Of a stretch of 64,000 nucleotides of DNA, positions 18,082 through 26,924 are shown one piece after another. The notes below the pieces were generated by a model. That model was not told where the DNA came from. It ran no database searches and worked only from the letters and a program-made list of their open reading frames with translations. A program made the translations under genes and the position numbers. Origin of the DNA: Pelorhabdus rhamnosifermentans (GTDB taxonomy: Bacteria; Bacillota; Negativicutes; UMGS1260); NCBI RefSeq assembly GCF_018835585.1, contig NZ_JAHGVE010000011.1, positions 1-64,000 on the forward strand, in the 5' to 3' direction. How positions within the stretch are numbered: the stretch's first letter is position 1; every line of letters begins with the position of its first letter.

Positions 18082-18792
18082 ATGTTAAGAAAAATTGTCC
18101 AGATTGATGAAGAAAAATGTAATGGTTGTGGATTGTGCATTGGTGGTTGTCATGAAGGTGCGCTTAAACTGATTAATGGCAAGGCTAAGCTTGTATCAGA
18201 TTCCTATTGTGATGGCTTAGGAGCCTGTTTGCCTGATTGCCCAACAGGTGCCATTTCTATTGTTGATCGTGAAGCAGCAGGATTTGATGAAGAAGCTGTA
18301 AAAAGTCATTTGGCCCGTCAGGGGAAAACGCTTCATACTCCGCCAGCAGGCGGCTGTCCTGGCAGTATGGCGCGGATGATTGCGCGGAAAGCAGGCGATA
18401 ATCAGCCTAGTGTATCGCCTGCGGGCTCGGAGCTTCGGCAGTGGCCTTGTCAATTGAAACTTGTGCCTGTAAATGCGCCTTATTTTGATGAAGCCCATTT
18501 ACTTGTTGCTGCTGATTGTGCCGCCTATGCCTGCGCTGATATGCATGCAAAATTTATGCGTAATAAGATTACACTGATCGGCTGTCCAAAACTTGATGAA
18601 GTGAACTACGCTGAGAAGTTAGCCGACATACTAAAGTTGCATGAAATTAAAAGTCTTACTGTTGTGCGTATGGAAGTGTCTTGTTGTGGCGGGTTAGTCA
18701 ATGCCGTAAAAGAAGCCATTATTAAAAGCGGCAAAATGATTCCATGGAGTGTTGCTGTTATCGGTACAGATGGTAATATACGTGAAGACTAA
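18082..18792 (+). CDS. 4Fe-4S ferredoxin-type protein of the hcp cluster
   Basis: A 236-residue protein with an N-terminal two-cluster ferredoxin domain. The first motif is CNGCGLCIGGC (Cys13, 16, 19, 23). The second reads CDGLGACLPDCP, where Leu replaces the usual second Cys, so this cluster may be a 3Fe-4S or use another ligand. The remainder (~100-236) has scattered Cys residues, including VSCCGG near 215. GAGGAGGCG precedes the ATG. It is followed by a small ferredoxin and hcp, which suggests it hands electrons to Hcp or helps in its redox chemistry. Confidence 0.83.
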   Translation: MLRKIVQIDEEKCNGCGLCIGGCHEGALKLINGKAKLVSDSYCDGLGACLPDCPTGAISIVDREAAGFDEEAVKSHLARQGKTLHTPPAGGCPGSMARMIARKAGDNQPSVSPAGSELRQWPCQLKLVPVNAPYFDEAHLLVAADCAAYACADMHAKFMRNKITLIGCPKLDEVNYAEKLADILKLHEIKSLTVVRMEVSCCGGLVNAVKEAIIKSGKMIPWSVAVIGTDGNIRED

Positions 18793-18851
18793 ATAGGTCA
18801 ATATACTGGCCATTTGGTGATAAATAGAAATGTTGGAAGGAGGGAAAGAGT

Positions 18852-19040
18852 ATGAAAGGTTTTGTTGATAAGGATGCGTGTATAGGTTGTGGATTGTGTC
18901 CTGGAGTCTGTCCGGAAATTTTTGAAATGGATGATGACGGAAAGGCCAAAGCATTAGATAAGAAAATTACGGATGATTTAGTTGAGAGTGCGAAAGATGC
19001 TGAAATGCAATGTCCTGTCAATGCAATAAAAGTTGAGTAG
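18852..19040 (+). CDS. Small 4Fe-4S ferredoxin
   Basis: A 62-residue ferredoxin with CIGCGLC (Cys10, 13, 16), VCPEIF and the distal MQCPVNAI Cys, the layout of single-cluster 4Fe-4S ferredoxins. The acidic DDDG loop and overall length match the family. GGAAGGAGGG gives a strong ribosome site. It lies between the larger ferredoxin protein and hcp and is a likely electron donor to the hybrid cluster protein. Confidence 0.9.
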   Translation: MKGFVDKDACIGCGLCPGVCPEIFEMDDDGKAKALDKKITDDLVESAKDAEMQCPVNAIKVE

Positions 19041-19079
19041 ATACAGTTTTTTTACAGAATAGATGGGGGAGGATTTTTG

Positions 19080-20645
19080 ATGAGTGACATGTTTTGTTTT
19101 CAATGTGAACAAACGGCTGGTGGCAAGGGGTGTACTAAAGTAGGTGTTTGTGGCAAAAAACCGGAGGTTGCGGGTAAGCAAGATGAACTGACTTGTGCCC
19201 TTATTGGCTTGGCACGCGCGGCAACAAACAAGACGCCTCATAAGGCGGCTGACAAGATTATGATGCAAGGCTTGTTCGCCACAGTGACGAACGTGAACTT
19301 TGATTTTGACCGCATTGCGCAATTGATTAGCATAGCAAAACAAGAAAAAAACCGGTTAGACAGCAGCGCACAAGATTTTCCTGCCCAAGATTTATGGACA
19401 GGTCATGAGGACATTGTATCACTAAGGTCTACACTGCTCCTTGGCATGCGCGGCATGGCGGCCTATGCTTGGCACGCCGCAGTATTAGGCAAGGAAGATA
19501 CCAATGTAACAGCGTGGTTTTACAAGGGCTTAAGGTCCCTTGGTGAAGAACATAGTGCAGATGAGTGGCTCGGTCTTCTTATGGAATTTGGACAGATCAA
19601 TTTAAAATGCATGGCTTTGCTCGACGAGGCCAATACATCAGCCTATGGACATCCTGTACCAACATCTGTTCCGCTGCTTGTGGAGAAGGGACCTTTTATT
19701 GTTATCAGCGGACATGATCTGCATGATTTAAAACAATTGCTTGAACAGACTCAGGGTAAGGGGATTAACGTTTATACACATGGTGAAATGCTGCCTGCAC
19801 ATGCTTATCCGGAACTAAAAAAGTACGTCCAATTGAAAGGTAATTTTGGTACAGCTTGGCAAAATCAGCAAAAAGAGTTTGAAAATATTCAGGGACCTGT
19901 TTTGTTTACGACGAATTGCATTATGCCGCCTAAAGCGTCTTATGCGGATCGCGTTTTTACTACAGATGTTGTTGGCTATCCTGAACTACAGCACATTTCA
20001 GATGCTGAAGGGAAAAAAGATTTTACGTCTGTTATCGATAAAGCCCTGGAACTTGGCGGATGGGACGAAGATCGACAGTTTACAGGCATTAATGGTGGCA
20101 CTCAGCTTATGACGGGGTTTGCCCGCAATGCTGTGCTTGGAGTGGCGGATAAAATTATCGAAGCCGTAAAAGGAGGAGCTATTAAGCATTTCTTCCTTGT
20201 TGGCGGATGTGATGGTGCAAAACCGGGCCGGAATTATTACACCCAATTTGTGGAGCAGACGCCGAAAGATACCGTTGTATTGACTTTGGCGTGCGGTAAG
20301 TATCGTTTTAATGATCTTGCTACAGGGGAGATCGGCGGTATCCCTCGTGTTCTTGATATGGGACAATGCAATGATGCTTATTCGGCTATTCAAGTAGCTT
20401 TGGCTTTGGCCAATGCATTTGAGTGTGACGTAAACAGTCTGCCCTTAACACTAATACTTTCCTGGTATGAGCAAAAGGCCGTGTGCATTTTACTGACGCT
20501 GCTGGCCCTTGGCATTAAGAACATCTATATTGGCCCCTCACTTCCGGCCTTTTTGTCTAGTAATGTACTCAATATTCTTGTGGAAAAATTTAATTTGACA
20601 CCTATTAGTACGCCAGAGCAAGATCTCAAAAAAATCCTTGGTTAA
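19080..20645 (+). CDS. hcp: Hydroxylamine reductase / hybrid cluster protein
   Basis: A 521-residue Hcp, which reduces hydroxylamine or, as shown in E. coli, nitric oxide. N-terminal cluster Cys residues are 6, 9, 18 and 24 (Cx2Cx8Cx5C), the spacing of strict-anaerobe Hcp rather than the wider E. coli form. Hybrid-cluster ligand segments are visible: GHDLHDL, TTNCIMPP, VGGCDGAKPGRNYY, LACGKYRFN and SWYEQKA. ATG 19080 is preferred over the TTG three bases earlier because GGGGAGGA is well placed. Likely a nitrosative-stress operon with the two ferredoxins. Confidence 0.95.
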   Translation: MSDMFCFQCEQTAGGKGCTKVGVCGKKPEVAGKQDELTCALIGLARAATNKTPHKAADKIMMQGLFATVTNVNFDFDRIAQLISIAKQEKNRLDSSAQDFPAQDLWTGHEDIVSLRSTLLLGMRGMAAYAWHAAVLGKEDTNVTAWFYKGLRSLGEEHSADEWLGLLMEFGQINLKCMALLDEANTSAYGHPVPTSVPLLVEKGPFIVISGHDLHDLKQLLEQTQGKGINVYTHGEMLPAHAYPELKKYVQLKGNFGTAWQNQQKEFENIQGPVLFTTNCIMPPKASYADRVFTTDVVGYPELQHISDAEGKKDFTSVIDKALELGGWDEDRQFTGINGGTQLMTGFARNAVLGVADKIIEAVKGGAIKHFFLVGGCDGAKPGRNYYTQFVEQTPKDTVVLTLACGKYRFNDLATGEIGGIPRVLDMGQCNDAYSAIQVALALANAFECDVNSLPLTLILSWYEQKAVCILLTLLALGIKNIYIGPSLPAFLSSNVLNILVEKFNLTPISTPEQDLKKILG

Positions 20646-20698
20646 ATGTTATAGGCGTACAGAGGTAGAATTTTAGATCATATAAAGTTTCATGTTTT

Positions 20699-20744
20699 GT
20701 CAAAATATCTTGCTGTTTATGAGCAGGATATTTTGACGTTTTTA
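20699..20744 (+). terminator. Terminator after hcp
   Basis: GTCAAAATATCTTGCT (20699-20714) pairs with AGCAGGATATTTTGAC (20722-20737), loop of seven, then GTTTTTAC. A strong intrinsic terminator. Confidence 0.9.
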
Positions 20745-20798
20745 CTTTTATGTACAGACAGTGTAAGGTGAGAAAACCTATCTATTGGAGGGATTTTT

Positions 20799-21305
20799 GT
20801 GAATAGTATAGCTAGTGTTGCGGTGAATAAAATGATTGGCTACTTTCAAAATGATGTAAAAAGAGTGAATCATGCCTTAAAAGTATATGGTTTTGCTAAA
20901 AGTATTGCAGAAACTGAAGCGTTATCAGGAGAGAGACTGGAAATACTTGAGGTTGCTGCTGTCTTACACGATATTGGTATAAAGCTTGGCGAACAACAAT
21001 ATCATTCTTCGTCTGGAAAATATCAAGAAATGCTGGGCCCGGCAGTGGCTCGAACTTTACTTCAGGAATTCAATCTTCAGGAAAAATTTATTGAAAGAGT
21101 GTGTTATCTTATTGGTCATCATCACACTTATTCAAAAATAGCGGGGATTGATTTTCAAATCCTCATTGAGGCCGATTTTTTAGTCAATATTTTTGAAGAG
21201 GATCTTTCAAAACAGCAAATTAAATCCATTCAAGAGAAGTATTTTAAAACATCCGCCGGAACGGCTTATTTGGATAACCTATATCTTACTAAAGCTGAGA
21301 ATTGA
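20799..21305 (+). CDS. HD-domain protein
   Basis: A 168-residue metal-dependent HD phosphohydrolase-like protein. Metal ligands appear as NHALKVYGFA, VLHDIGIKLGE, IGHHHTYSK and EADFLVN. It starts with GTG at 20799 behind TTGGAGGG. It stands alone after the hcp terminator, and a promoter for the next gene overlaps its stop codon. The substrate is unknown; such small proteins include nucleotide phosphohydrolases. Family assignment is good, function open. Confidence 0.8.
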   Translation: MNSIASVAVNKMIGYFQNDVKRVNHALKVYGFAKSIAETEALSGERLEILEVAAVLHDIGIKLGEQQYHSSSGKYQEMLGPAVARTLLQEFNLQEKFIERVCYLIGHHHTYSKIAGIDFQILIEADFLVNIFEEDLSKQQIKSIQEKYFKTSAGTAYLDNLYLTKAEN

Positions 21306-21329
21306 GCTGTGGTTGAATTGAGGTATAAT
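21302..21329 (+). promoter_or_regulatory. Promoter of the M20 amidohydrolase gene
   Basis: TTGAGC (21302-21307), 16-base spacer and consensus TATAAT (21324-21329), overlapping the end of the HD-domain gene and 58 bases before the next start codon. Confidence 0.5.
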
Positions 21330-21386
21330 AGAAAGAAGGTGCAATCGCATGCAACCCGTTTGTTATCAATGAAAGGGTGAACAAAG

Positions 21387-22829
21387 ATGAATAAAAACCG
21401 ATTAGACGAGATTATTGATGAAAAGCAAGAATTGTTTATTGCAGCAAGTGATCAGATTTGGAACTATGCCGAAACAAAATTTCAGGAGGTTCAATCAGCT
21501 GAAACTTTGTGCCTTCTTTTAGCCAAAGAAGGGTTTGAAATAGAAAAAGGTATTGCCGAACTTTCCACGGCTTTTGTCGCCACATTTGGCAGCGGATCAC
21601 CTGTTGTTGCACTTCTTGGCGAATATGACGCTTTGTCAGGATTGAGTCAAAAAGCTGGTGTGGCACACAAAGAAGCAATTGTTGAAGGAGGCAACGGTCA
21701 TGGCTGCGGCCATCAGTTATTAGGCACAGGTTCGTTAGCTGCGGCAGTGGCTGTTAAAAAGTATCTGGAAGAAAATCATATAAAAGGAACGATTCGTTAT
21801 TATGGGTGCCCAGGTGAAGAGGGTGGTTCAGGCAAGGCTTTTATGGCTAGAGCGGGTGTTTTTGATGATGTCGATGTGGCATTAACTTGGCATCCTTTAT
21901 CCTATAACGCTGTTTGGTCTACTTATTTTCTAGCTAACTATCAAGTAGCTTTCAAATTTCATGGAAAAAGTGCTCATGCGGCCTCAGCTCCCCATGTGGG
22001 AAGAAGTGCTTTGGATGCCGTTGAATTAATGAATATAGGTGTGAATTATTTACGCGAACATATTATTCAGGAAGCTCGTGTCCATTATGCTGTAACAAAT
22101 ACAGGCGGTGTATCCCCCAATGTCGTTCAGGCAGAAGCCGAAGTGCTCTATTTAGTGCGAGCGCCAAAATTAAATCAAGTTCAGGAAATATATGAACGCG
22201 TCTGTGATATTGCTAAAGGAGCAGCTCTCATGACAGGCACAGTATGTGAAATCATATTTGAAAAAGCCTGCTCAAATTATATTCCCAATCTTCGGCTGGA
22301 ACAGCTGCTACATGCCAATTTACAGGAAGTAGGTGTTCCACAGCTTGATGAAGCTGAAAAAAACTTCGCTCAGGAAATTAAAAGTACACTGTCTGAACAA
22401 GATTTAAATAACGATTTACATATGGCAGAACTTTTAATGGGCAAACAGGATCCCGAACTTTTAAGTCTGATAAAAAACCAGGAGGTGTCAGATGTCATTT
22501 TACCGTATGCTCACGCTGCATCATTGTTGCCAGGTTCCAGCGATGTAGGCGATGTCAGCTGGATTGTTCCGACAGCTCAGTTCAGTGTGGCCTGCAATGT
22601 CATGGGTACGCCGGGCCATTCGTGGCAGATGGTGGCCCAGGGGAGAGCCGGTTTAGCGCATAAGGGTATGCTCATTGCCGGGAAAGTGCTGGCAAGGACG
22701 GCTTTGGATGTTTTCTGGCACCCAGGAGTGGTAGCAGAAGCGAAAAACGAATTGAAGCAAACGCTGGGCGGTGAGTGCTATGTCTCGCCGATTCCGCCTG
22801 AGGTGAAACCAAAGTTCAGTGAACAATAG
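21387..22829 (+). CDS. M20-family amidohydrolase (AbgB-like)
   Basis: A 480-residue metallopeptidase/amidohydrolase of the M20D class, closest in layout to AbgB, which splits p-aminobenzoyl-glutamate. Metal and catalytic segments: GEYDALSGL, GHGCGHQLLGTG, YGCPGEEGGSGK, LTWHPLSYN and the dimerisation segment FKFHGKSAHAA, with a final NVMGTPGHSWQ. The start follows GAAAGGGTG. No AbgA or AbgT homologue is next to it, so the real substrate (N-acyl amino acid, folate fragment or dipeptide) is open. Confidence 0.87.
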   Translation: MNKNRLDEIIDEKQELFIAASDQIWNYAETKFQEVQSAETLCLLLAKEGFEIEKGIAELSTAFVATFGSGSPVVALLGEYDALSGLSQKAGVAHKEAIVEGGNGHGCGHQLLGTGSLAAAVAVKKYLEENHIKGTIRYYGCPGEEGGSGKAFMARAGVFDDVDVALTWHPLSYNAVWSTYFLANYQVAFKFHGKSAHAASAPHVGRSALDAVELMNIGVNYLREHIIQEARVHYAVTNTGGVSPNVVQAEAEVLYLVRAPKLNQVQEIYERVCDIAKGAALMTGTVCEIIFEKACSNYIPNLRLEQLLHANLQEVGVPQLDEAEKNFAQEIKSTLSEQDLNNDLHMAELLMGKQDPELLSLIKNQEVSDVILPYAHAASLLPGSSDVGDVSWIVPTAQFSVACNVMGTPGHSWQMVAQGRAGLAHKGMLIAGKVLARTALDVFWHPGVVAEAKNELKQTLGGECYVSPIPPEVKPKFSEQ

Positions 22830-22834
22830 CTTTG

Positions 22835-22865
22835 TTATTCTATTGATAGAATAAAGTGGTATACT
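22835..22865 (+). promoter_or_regulatory. 20-bp perfect dyad and -10 element before the nitroreductase
   Basis: TTATTCTAT (22835-22843) and ATAGAATAA (22846-22854) are perfect inverted arms two bases apart, too tight for a hairpin but ideal for a dimeric repressor. TATACT (22860-22865) immediately after looks like a -10 box, with the dyad lying over the -35 position. No regulator gene is adjacent. Confidence 0.5.
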
Positions 22866-22906
22866 GGTTTTAAAAGTAATATGATTCATTCAAGAGGGGG
22901 TATTTT

Positions 22907-23557
22907 ATGTTAGAACAAATTGCTCAGTGGAAAAGTGTTCGAAAATTTTTACCTCAGCCTGTGGAAAGAGAAAAAATTTTGGCTATCATGCGCGCAGGAC
23001 GCCGAGCACCTTCATGGAAAAATATTCAGTCATGGAAGTTTATTGCCATGACTGGGGACGAAGATAAGGAAGTGCTTGCCGCTGGATTTTCTATGAAAAA
23101 GCTTATCACTAAGGCTCCGGCCGTTATTTTATGTGTAGGCACGTTAAAATCATGGGAACGTAGCCATCAGCGGGACTGCTTAAAAGAATTGCTTGCAAAT
23201 ACAGGAATTATTTTGGAAAGTGAAGAAATTGAGAAAAAATTTTTAAATAATGATATAGCTAAATCGTTTGCCCAAAAAAATTCTTCCCTAGTTGCCCGAA
23301 CGTTTGAGAATATAGGCATCGCCTATGGATTCATGATTCTCGAGGCTATGAATCAAGGGCTTGGGGCGTGTATTGTTGGAGAAATTGCCAACGAATTAGC
23401 AGAAGTGGATAGCATAAAATATCAGAAAATTAAATCCCAATTTGGCTTGGATGATTCGGAAATAATTACTGCCGCCATTATTTTAGGCTATCCAGCACAA
23501 GAATCAGTCGTAAGTCCACGCAAATCGGAAGAAGAAATTTTTGAGTTTCGTCAGTAA
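22907..23557 (+). CDS. Nitroreductase-family protein
   Basis: A 216-residue FMN-dependent nitroreductase-fold oxidoreductase. The N-terminal FMN phosphate segment reads SVRKFLPQPVEREK and RRAPSWKNIQSWKF; the C-terminal part has EAMNQGLGACIVGEI and ILGYPAQ, as in the family. GAGGGGG precedes the ATG. It may reduce nitroaromatics or quinones or act in flavin chemistry; the substrate cannot be read from sequence. A 20-bp dyad before its start suggests specific repression. Confidence 0.88.
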   Translation: MLEQIAQWKSVRKFLPQPVEREKILAIMRAGRRAPSWKNIQSWKFIAMTGDEDKEVLAAGFSMKKLITKAPAVILCVGTLKSWERSHQRDCLKELLANTGIILESEEIEKKFLNNDIAKSFAQKNSSLVARTFENIGIAYGFMILEAMNQGLGACIVGEIANELAEVDSIKYQKIKSQFGLDDSEIITAAIILGYPAQESVVSPRKSEEEIFEFRQ

Positions 23558-23602
23558 GGTTGCTCGATATTTTGGAGGGGGAACAGGAGGGGGGATATAA
23601 CT

Positions 23603-24343
23603 ATGGAGCAGAATGTGAATGTTGAAAAATTGAGTCAGCAGGAATTGGCTAAATTAGCGATGGACATGTTCCATCGGACACTTGTCCATCACGTATTTTG
23701 GTTTAAAGAGGTGGAACATCAGCTCGGTTTTGAAAAAGCACTGGAAATGATGGGATCAGTCTATGAAAAAAGCATGGGCATTCAATTAAATCGCTTGGGG
23801 AAACTTTTTGGGTTTAAACTTGTTGACGGTATCCCTGAACCTTTGCTTGACATGCCAAAGGACAAGCTGACTGAGTTAATTGAAATTTTAGGATTGAACT
23901 GGTTGGCTGGTGATGGAATTTGGTTTCAAGCCGTAGAGTCTAAGGAGGGAATGCTTGATGCTAAACGCTGTAATGATTCCTGTTGGGCTTGGTTTGCTCC
24001 CTTTGAGGCATGGTCAATTAAACGTTTTTTAGAACTGCCTGATCAGCCTGGCATTGAGGGACTCAAAGCGGCGCTCAAACTGCGTCTTTACGCGAAAATC
24101 AATGTACAGTCTATTATTGATGAAGGCCCGAATCGTATTTTATTTCAGATGAATGACTGCCGAGTTCAGTCGGCTAGAAAAAGTAAGGGACTTATCGATT
24201 ATCCTTGCAAGTCAGCGGGACTTGTCGAATATAAGACGTTTGCTCAGGCCATTGATAAGAGAATTAAAACGGAATGTATCGGTTGCCCGCCTGATGATCA
24301 TCCCCAGGAATGGTTTTGTGCTTGGCGATTTAGTATTGAATGA
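23603..24343 (+). CDS. Cys-rich conserved protein, DUF6125-like
   Basis: A 246-residue cytoplasmic protein. The conserved part is C-terminal: MNDCRVQSARKSKGL, YPCKSAGLVEY, TECIGCPPDDHPQEWFC and a final WRF, with five or six Cys in pattern. I associate this pattern with the DUF6125 family, but from memory only. The N-terminal half is helical with WFKEVEHQLGFEKAL. A GGAGGGGGGATA-type ribosome site precedes ATG 23603, 45 bases after the nitroreductase, so the two may be cotranscribed. The Cys pattern suggests metal or Fe-S binding; function unknown. Confidence 0.65.
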   Translation: MEQNVNVEKLSQQELAKLAMDMFHRTLVHHVFWFKEVEHQLGFEKALEMMGSVYEKSMGIQLNRLGKLFGFKLVDGIPEPLLDMPKDKLTELIEILGLNWLAGDGIWFQAVESKEGMLDAKRCNDSCWAWFAPFEAWSIKRFLELPDQPGIEGLKAALKLRLYAKINVQSIIDEGPNRILFQMNDCRVQSARKSKGLIDYPCKSAGLVEYKTFAQAIDKRIKTECIGCPPDDHPQEWFCAWRFSIE

Positions 24344-24574
24344 CGAAGGTATCAGAAATAAATATGCGATAAAAATATTTTGGAATAAAAGGAAACTGTA
24401 AAGTTACGGCGAAGATATATGAAAGATAGTGAAAAGGTGAACTAACTTTCTTGCTTATGCTAAAAAAACGCGATTGTGAAAAGCAATATTCAGAATATTT
24501 AACTTTGTCAACTATTTGAAAGCCAGCTGTCGCCAAGTTAGATCTAGCATTTTTTTTTGGAAGGAGGTGACAAA

Positions 24575-25129
24575 ATGTCAGCGTTGCAATCTCATGAGAC
24601 AACCATAGAGAAGCGTGGCTTAGTGCTCGTTATTACAGGGAATGGTAAAGGCAAAACAACGGCTGCGTTTGGGCAGGCATTGCGAGCAATTGGACAAGGA
24701 TACAAGGTATGTGTGATTCAATTTATGAAGGGGATGAAGTATGGAGAAGTTTTGGCGGCAGAAAAATATTTCCCGGATTTAAAAATTATCCAATCTGGCC
24801 TTGATAGTTTCGTCATGCGGGATAATCCAACTCCAATAGATATTGAGCTTGCCAAACAAGGTCTTGAAAAGGCCAGAGAAATTATTCAAAGCAAAGCATA
24901 TGATATGGTCATATTAGATGAGATTAATGTTGCTGCTGATTTTCATTTAATTCCTGAAGAAGAGATTCTTGAGCTCATAAGAAATAAGCCGACTGAGTTA
25001 GATCTGTTATTAACTGGACGCTATGCGTCAGATAAGATAAAGGATTTGGCTGATACGGTCAGTGAAGTGATGGAAATTAAACACCATTATAATGAAGGAA
25101 TTAAAGGGCGAGCTGGCATTGAATATTAA
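24575..25129 (+). CDS. cobA: Cob(I)yrinic acid a,c-diamide adenosyltransferase (CobA/BtuR type)
   Basis: A 184-residue ATP:corrinoid adenosyltransferase. The P-loop is TGNGKGKTTAAFG (~residue 25), followed by QFMKG, the VILDEIN Walker-B-like segment and LTGRYAS. ATG 24575 fits AAGGAGGTGA; the TTG six codons earlier does not. It makes adenosylcobalamin, the cofactor of the mutase encoded directly downstream. No cobalamin riboswitch is visible in the 230 bases before it. Confidence 0.9.
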   Translation: MSALQSHETTIEKRGLVLVITGNGKGKTTAAFGQALRAIGQGYKVCVIQFMKGMKYGEVLAAEKYFPDLKIIQSGLDSFVMRDNPTPIDIELAKQGLEKAREIIQSKAYDMVILDEINVAADFHLIPEEEILELIRNKPTELDLLLTGRYASDKIKDLADTVSEVMEIKHHYNEGIKGRAGIEY

Positions 25130-25186
25130 TTATATGAATACGAAAAACCAAGCAATTTCTATACTAAACCTTGGGGGGAGTAAAGA

Positions 25187-26869
25187 TTGTTTACCAAAGA
25201 CGTATTGGATAAATCAAGTGAACTAAGATCAAAATGGGAAGATGAAGTAAGAAAAGGTGTGGCAAAACATGCCGACCAAAAAGAAAAATGGACGACTGTT
25301 TCTGATTTAGGCATTAAGAGAATCTATGGCCCAGAAGATGTTAAAAATTTAGATTTTGAAAAGGATATTGCTTATCCTGGACAATTCCCATTCTTACGCG
25401 GCAATCAACCAACAGGTTATCGGGGAAAATATTGGACATTTCGTATGTTCGCTGGTATGGGAACGGCTGTTGAGACAAATAAACGTTGGCATTATTTGCT
25501 GACTACGGGCCAAACGGGTCTGAGTACGGCATTCGATTTTCCTACTCTTATGGGTTATGATTCCGATTCGTCGAAAGCTAGAGGAGAATGTGGAAAATGT
25601 GGCGTAGCCATTGATACGATTGAAGACTTTGGCGACCTCATTAAAGGTATTCCATTGGACAAAATCAGTACTTCTATGACAATTAATCCGCCTGCAACCG
25701 TTCTATGGGCTATGTATTGTGCATCAGCCGAATTGCAGGGTATTCCATTGAACAAGATTAGCGGTACGATTCAAAATGATATTCTGAAAGAATTTATTGC
25801 TCAGAAAACCTTAATGTGTCCGCCAGAACCTTCTGTCAAACTCATTAGTGATACCATTGAATTTGGTACGAAATATGTGCCAAAATGGAACACTGTGAGT
25901 ATTAGTGGTTATCATATTAGAGAAGCTGGCGCAACGGCTGCACAGGAATTGGCGTTCACGCTGCGTGATGGTATTGAATATGTGGAAGATGCTATTAACC
26001 GTAAAGGTTTGCAAGTGGATCAATTTGCTTCCCGGTTGTCTTTCTTCTTTAATTCGCATATTGATTTCTTTGAAGAAATTGCTAAAATGCGGGCAGCTCG
26101 TCGGATGTGGGCCAAGATCATGCGTGATCGTTTTGGTGCTAAAGATCCCCGTTCTTGCTGGATGCGGTTCCATACTCAGACAGCAGGCTGTTCACTGACT
26201 GCTCAGCAGCCTTATAATAACGTTGTTAGAACGGCTACAGAAGCGTTAGCTGCTGTTTTGGGCGGCACTCAGTCCCTACATACTAATTCATTAGATGAAG
26301 TATTGTGCCTGCCTTCTGAACATGCTGTGCAGATTGCTTTAAGAACGCAGCAAATTCTAGCTGAAGAAACGGGTGTTGCCAATACTATCGATCCTTTAGC
26401 AGGTTCCTATTTCGTTGAGTCGCTTACGAATGAAATGGAAGAAAAGGCTTGGGAATATATTCATAAGATTGATGACATGGGTGGCATGATTAAAGCCATC
26501 GAAAAAGGCTATCCGCAGATGGAAATATCTGATGCTTCTTATAAATTCCAGCAACAAATAGATTCCAAGGAAAAAGTCATGATTGGTGTTAATAAATATG
26601 TTGAAGAAGACGAAAAAATCGATATTCCACTTCTGGCAATTGATGATTCGGTGGAAAAAGAACAGCTCAAACGTTTGGCTTCAGTCAAGAGAAGACGCGA
26701 CAGCCGTAAAGTATCACAATGCTTGAAAGATCTTGCCAGTGCATGTAAAAAAGGCGACAATGTGATGCCTTATTGTATTGAAGCTGTTAAAAATTATGCA
26801 ACCGTTCAAGAAATTTGTGATGTTTACCGTGAAGTTTATGGTGAATATCGTGATCCTGGCATATTCTAA
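25187..26869 (+). CDS. B12-dependent acyl-CoA mutase large subunit, isobutyryl-CoA mutase-type active site
   Basis: A 560-residue catalytic subunit of the methylmalonyl-CoA mutase family lacking the cobalamin domain, which is encoded separately downstream. The family core is clear: GYDSD, GTIQNDILKEF, SISGYHIREAGA (catalytic His243) and QSLHTNSLDE. Substrate-selecting residues differ from methylmalonyl-CoA mutase: Phe88 in TFRMFAGMG aligns with Tyr89 of the Propionibacterium enzyme, and Gln206 in KEFIAQKT aligns with Arg207, which binds the substrate carboxylate. Phe/Gln is the pair of isobutyryl-CoA mutase. Leu121 (FPTLMGYDSD) is not the Asp I recall for 2-hydroxyisobutyryl-CoA mutase. Likely isobutyryl/butyryl-CoA or another non-carboxylated acyl-CoA. 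A routine annotation would say methylmalonyl-CoA mutase. Confidence 0.88.
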   Translation: MFTKDVLDKSSELRSKWEDEVRKGVAKHADQKEKWTTVSDLGIKRIYGPEDVKNLDFEKDIAYPGQFPFLRGNQPTGYRGKYWTFRMFAGMGTAVETNKRWHYLLTTGQTGLSTAFDFPTLMGYDSDSSKARGECGKCGVAIDTIEDFGDLIKGIPLDKISTSMTINPPATVLWAMYCASAELQGIPLNKISGTIQNDILKEFIAQKTLMCPPEPSVKLISDTIEFGTKYVPKWNTVSISGYHIREAGATAAQELAFTLRDGIEYVEDAINRKGLQVDQFASRLSFFFNSHIDFFEEIAKMRAARRMWAKIMRDRFGAKDPRSCWMRFHTQTAGCSLTAQQPYNNVVRTATEALAAVLGGTQSLHTNSLDEVLCLPSEHAVQIALRTQQILAEETGVANTIDPLAGSYFVESLTNEMEEKAWEYIHKIDDMGGMIKAIEKGYPQMEISDASYKFQQQIDSKEKVMIGVNKYVEEDEKIDIPLLAIDDSVEKEQLKRLASVKRRRDSRKVSQCLKDLASACKKGDNVMPYCIEAVKNYATVQEICDVYREVYGEYRDPGIF

Positions 26870-26924
26870 TCGAATAGTGAAAGAATGAATGGAATCACTG
26901 ATTAACTGACTTAGGGAGGTAAGT

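Noticed and set aside
24344-24574. Cobalamin riboswitch before the adenosyltransferase
   Set aside because: The B12-box and other conserved blocks of cobalamin riboswitches are not present in these 230 bases.
25187-26869. Plain annotation as methylmalonyl-CoA mutase
   Set aside because: Tyr89 and Arg207 equivalents are Phe and Gln, so the carboxylate-binding residue is missing.
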